DNA from: DYTO01 sp040757795
GTDB taxonomy: Archaea > Hadarchaeota > Hadarchaeia > Hadarchaeales > Hadarchaeaceae
Reading direction: 5' to 3'
Length of the DNA: 16,337 nt
Assembly (NCBI GenBank): GCA_040757795.1
Contig: JBFLWG010000022.1
Coordinates: 1-16,337 of the forward strand
Shown: one piece after another, positions 14,349 through 16,337 of the stretch
Numbering within the stretch: the first letter of the stretch is position 1
Layout: every line of letters begins with the position of its first letter
The notes under the pieces: model-generated
What the model was told of the DNA's origin: nothing
Databases searched by the model: none
The model's input: the letters and a program-made list of their open reading frames with translations, nothing else
Translations under genes and position numbers: made by a program

Positions 14349-16337
14349 TCAACTCACCCCCTTTCACTTGTGTAACCACCCTTTTAGCCTTAAAGGGAGC
14401 GAACTTTTCCCCAGTACCATCGTAAAACTTGCTGAAAAACTCCGCAAAATGGAGACGCAGGGTGTGGATGGTCCCCCCCAATGCCGCTAGGAAGAGAGTG
14501 AAGCAGTGCCCGGCTATGAAGACAAACGCTATTCCGACCATCATGACAATCGCGATTATCAGCGCCGGTGACAGGACCAGGTTTGGCCTCACCATCCCAT
14601 CAAACGCCATGCCGAGGATGAGGTTCAAGAGATAGGCTATGACGGTGGTGGAAACACCAAGGGCCATCAACCTGCTGTAGGATGTGACGTCCGCGATGAG
14701 CCCGACTATCCCGTAGACTGCATTTATAGCGCTGCTGAATTTTGTGCGCGCCTCTTTGGATGTTACTATTGCCCCCACCACTCCTCCCAAAAGCCCAACA
14801 TAGAACATCGCCCTGAGAATCACGACAAATGCGGACGCCGGGGCCATCGGGTTGAAGGCGTCCGCGAGCGCCATCTTGGGGAAGGTGAAGTCGACCCCGA
14901 AAGTTCTCAAGCTTATTCCCAAGATGCAGAACCCCAAGCCAAAAAACCCGATTATAACAAGTGCGCGCGCTACGTCCTCAAGGAATACCCGCTTCCACTC
15001 CCTCTTGAATACGTCCTTGATGACTTTGACCAAAGCAAAGGCTATGAACAAATGCAGTATCCCGATGAATATGGCGAGCTTCAATAGCGAAACTGGATTT
15101 TTTATGGGGTCTGACCAGAGAGCAGGGATGTTCGGCCCAAACAACCCGCCCGTCAAAACTCCAAAAACTATTCCCATAATCCCTGACACCGCTAGAATTG
15201 TCCTCCAGTTTCGCGGGAACACCTTTCCAATCCAAAAGCCAGAAATCATGACTAACGAAAGCAGCGCCCCATAACCAACATCACCGAGAGTTATACCAAA
15301 AAATATGGGGAATGTTACGGCTATTGTTGGAGTCGGGTCGGCCTCCGTGGGCGAAGGTATCCCGTACATTTCAGCTATGGGCTCAAAATCCCTCACCAGC
15401 GGCGGGTTCTCAAGCTTTGTCGGGGCGCTCTCGGCCTCCTCTTTTGAAACATCCGACGCCTGGAAAAGAAACCTGCCATTTGTGGCGGCTACAAGCGCGC
15501 CCTCCAATTTCCCCACGCTTTTCTCCGGCACCCAGCCTTCCATGAGGACGGCTGACTCGCTGTAGCCGAAGTTTGAACAGGCGTCCAGCCGCTCTTTGTA
15601 GACTCCCAAAATCTCCGCCCACCGCACGACTTCCAGGCCCCATTTTTTGGACATTTTTTCCACATCTTTCTGTAATTCAGCCAGCTTGCCGTCAAGCGCC
15701 CCGACCTGCTTCAAGAGATCCGCCATCGCCCTCGTGGGCACAGCCTCTGTTTGCGGAAGCTCGAGCAGTTCCAAGCCGAACCTGTAAATGGGCGGGGCCA
15801 GCTTGGGCTGGTCTTTTCTTCTGCACGCCACCACGACCGTCTTTTTGTCGCCCCTGCCCAGCACCTTCACGAGAACACGAGACTGTAAGGCTTCTTCCGA
15901 GGCGGCGGTGAACTCTTTCACATTTTCCTCAACAATCTGGCCTGCTGCGATGTAAAATTCTTCTGTTGGCTGGAGATATCTCAGCGGGAATTTTATATCG
16001 ATGAAGTCGCGGAGGGCCTCCATCTGCCCCTGCAGCTTCTGGCGCTCATTCATTATTTCCAAGCGCCTTTTCGCTACCGCTTCAACTTTCGGTTCTATCT
16101 TATCCAGCAGACTTTCCACGCTACTGACCATCTTCTCGTGGTGATACTCCTTTACAGCAACGGGGCGCTTTGGTTTTATTTTACCAAGTATTGATTGGAC
16201 TTCCCTGAGCCTTGAGATGAGGTTGGAAACCTTGTAAAAATCGTCGCCCGTAGCCTTCTTGATGAAGTCTGGGTGAGTCGTTTCATTTAGATGGATAACT
16301 CCCATCTCGTGGAGCCGGGACACGACGTCGTCCCTGT
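14338..16337 (-). CDS. atpI: A-type ATP synthase subunit I (a-subunit, ion channel), 5' end outside the window
   Basis: At least 666 codons; the frame stays open past the GTG at 16323 to the edge (RDDVVSRLHEMGVIHL), and the family consensus start is upstream, so the gene is cut. About the first 330 residues are the cytoplasmic half with two long coiled helices that hold the peripheral stalks. Then come about eight membrane helices, beginning with FPIFFGITLGDVGYG, a family signature. The arginine of SYSRLMALG (R551 counted from 16323) faces the c-ring glutamate; R623 in TLRLHFAEFFSKFYDGTG is the second conserved arginine. It forms the two ion half-channels with AtpK. First gene of the cluster visible here, overlapping atpK. 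Confidence 0.95.
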   Translation of the reverse strand, partial: RDDVVSRLHEMGVIHLNETTHPDFIKKATGDDFYKVSNLISRLREVQSILGKIKPKRPVAVKEYHHEKMVSSVESLLDKIEPKVEAVAKRRLEIMNERQKLQGQMEALRDFIDIKFPLRYLQPTEEFYIAAGQIVEENVKEFTAASEEALQSRVLVKVLGRGDKKTVVVACRRKDQPKLAPPIYRFGLELLELPQTEAVPTRAMADLLKQVGALDGKLAELQKDVEKMSKKWGLEVVRWAEILGVYKERLDACSNFGYSESAVLMEGWVPEKSVGKLEGALVAATNGRFLFQASDVSKEEAESAPTKLENPPLVRDFEPIAEMYGIPSPTEADPTPTIAVTFPIFFGITLGDVGYGALLSLVMISGFWIGKVFPRNWRTILAVSGIMGIVFGVLTGGLFGPNIPALWSDPIKNPVSLLKLAIFIGILHLFIAFALVKVIKDVFKREWKRVFLEDVARALVIIGFFGLGFCILGISLRTFGVDFTFPKMALADAFNPMAPASAFVVILRAMFYVGLLGGVVGAIVTSKEARTKFSSAINAVYGIVGLIADVTSYSRLMALGVSTTVIAYLLNLILGMAFDGMVRPNLVLSPALIIAIVMMVGIAFVFIAGHCFTLFLAALGGTIHTLRLHFAEFFSKFYDGTGEKFAPFKAKRVVTQVKGGELIGK
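14354..14361 (-). promoter_or_regulatory. Ribosome binding site that decides the TTG start of atpK
   Basis: GGGGGTGA on the minus strand, 5 nt before the TTG at 14348, inside the last codons of atpI. A strong site before a weak start codon fits the need for many c subunits per complex. Confidence 0.65.

Noticed and set aside
16321..16323. GTG as true start of atpI
   Set aside because: The upstream codons stay open and continue the family pattern (RDDVVSRLHEMGVIHL), so the gene start is outside the window.

Overview
The window is archaeal. Every gene I can support lies on the minus strand, so transcription runs from right to left. The evidence for Archaea is an A-type (archaeal A1Ao/V-like) ATP synthase gene cluster, several class III (type IV pilin-like) signal peptides of the K/R-G|(V/I)-S-x-(I/M)-(I/V)-G type, and TATA-box promoters. 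The gene set fits a euryarchaeal-grade lineage, possibly Thermoplasmatota-like. There is no rRNA or other marker here to fix the lineage, so I do not name one.

Right part (about 11155-16337): a compact ATP synthase operon in the order atpI (5' end outside the window), atpK, atpE, atpC, atpF, atpD. The genes overlap or nearly touch, and several start with TTG behind clear Shine-Dalgarno (SD) sequences. It codes for the membrane motor (I/a and K/c), the peripheral stalk (E) and the central stalk (C, F, D). The catalytic genes atpA and atpB, which usually sit between atpF and atpD, are absent: atpF and atpD are one base apart. The c subunit carries the set of side chains that bind Na+ in the Enterococcus hirae enzyme.

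Middle (10328-10975): a probable type IV pilin gene with its own promoter. A good TATA box lies downstream of helically phased A-tracts, and an oligo-T terminator follows the gene.

Left part (1-10259): genes for surface proteins. A four-gene overlapping set codes for a DNRLRE-domain protein (8496-10217), a zinc-dependent phospholipase C/P1-nuclease-like membrane-anchored enzyme (7322-8503), a small pilin-like protein (6844-7335) and a second DNRLRE protein paralogous to the first (4885-6807). After a 118-bp gap with its own promoter comes a very large open frame (4766 to beyond position 1, at least 1588 codons). Its product has a pilin-like N-terminal anchor, a DNRLRE domain, several beta-sandwich modules, a kelch-like propeller region and a lamin-tail domain cut by the window edge.

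The three large proteins share one N-terminal plan: a short basic or acidic leader, G|V, one hydrophobic helix, a VP motif and a juxtamembrane helix. I infer that they are cleaved by the archaeal prepilin peptidase and presented on the cell surface, perhaps in or on a pilus-like fibre, together with the exported phospholipase-like enzyme. No pilus assembly ATPase, platform protein or peptidase gene lies in the window. I see no tRNA, rRNA, CRISPR array or insertion sequence, and no gene-free stretch longer than 300 bases.
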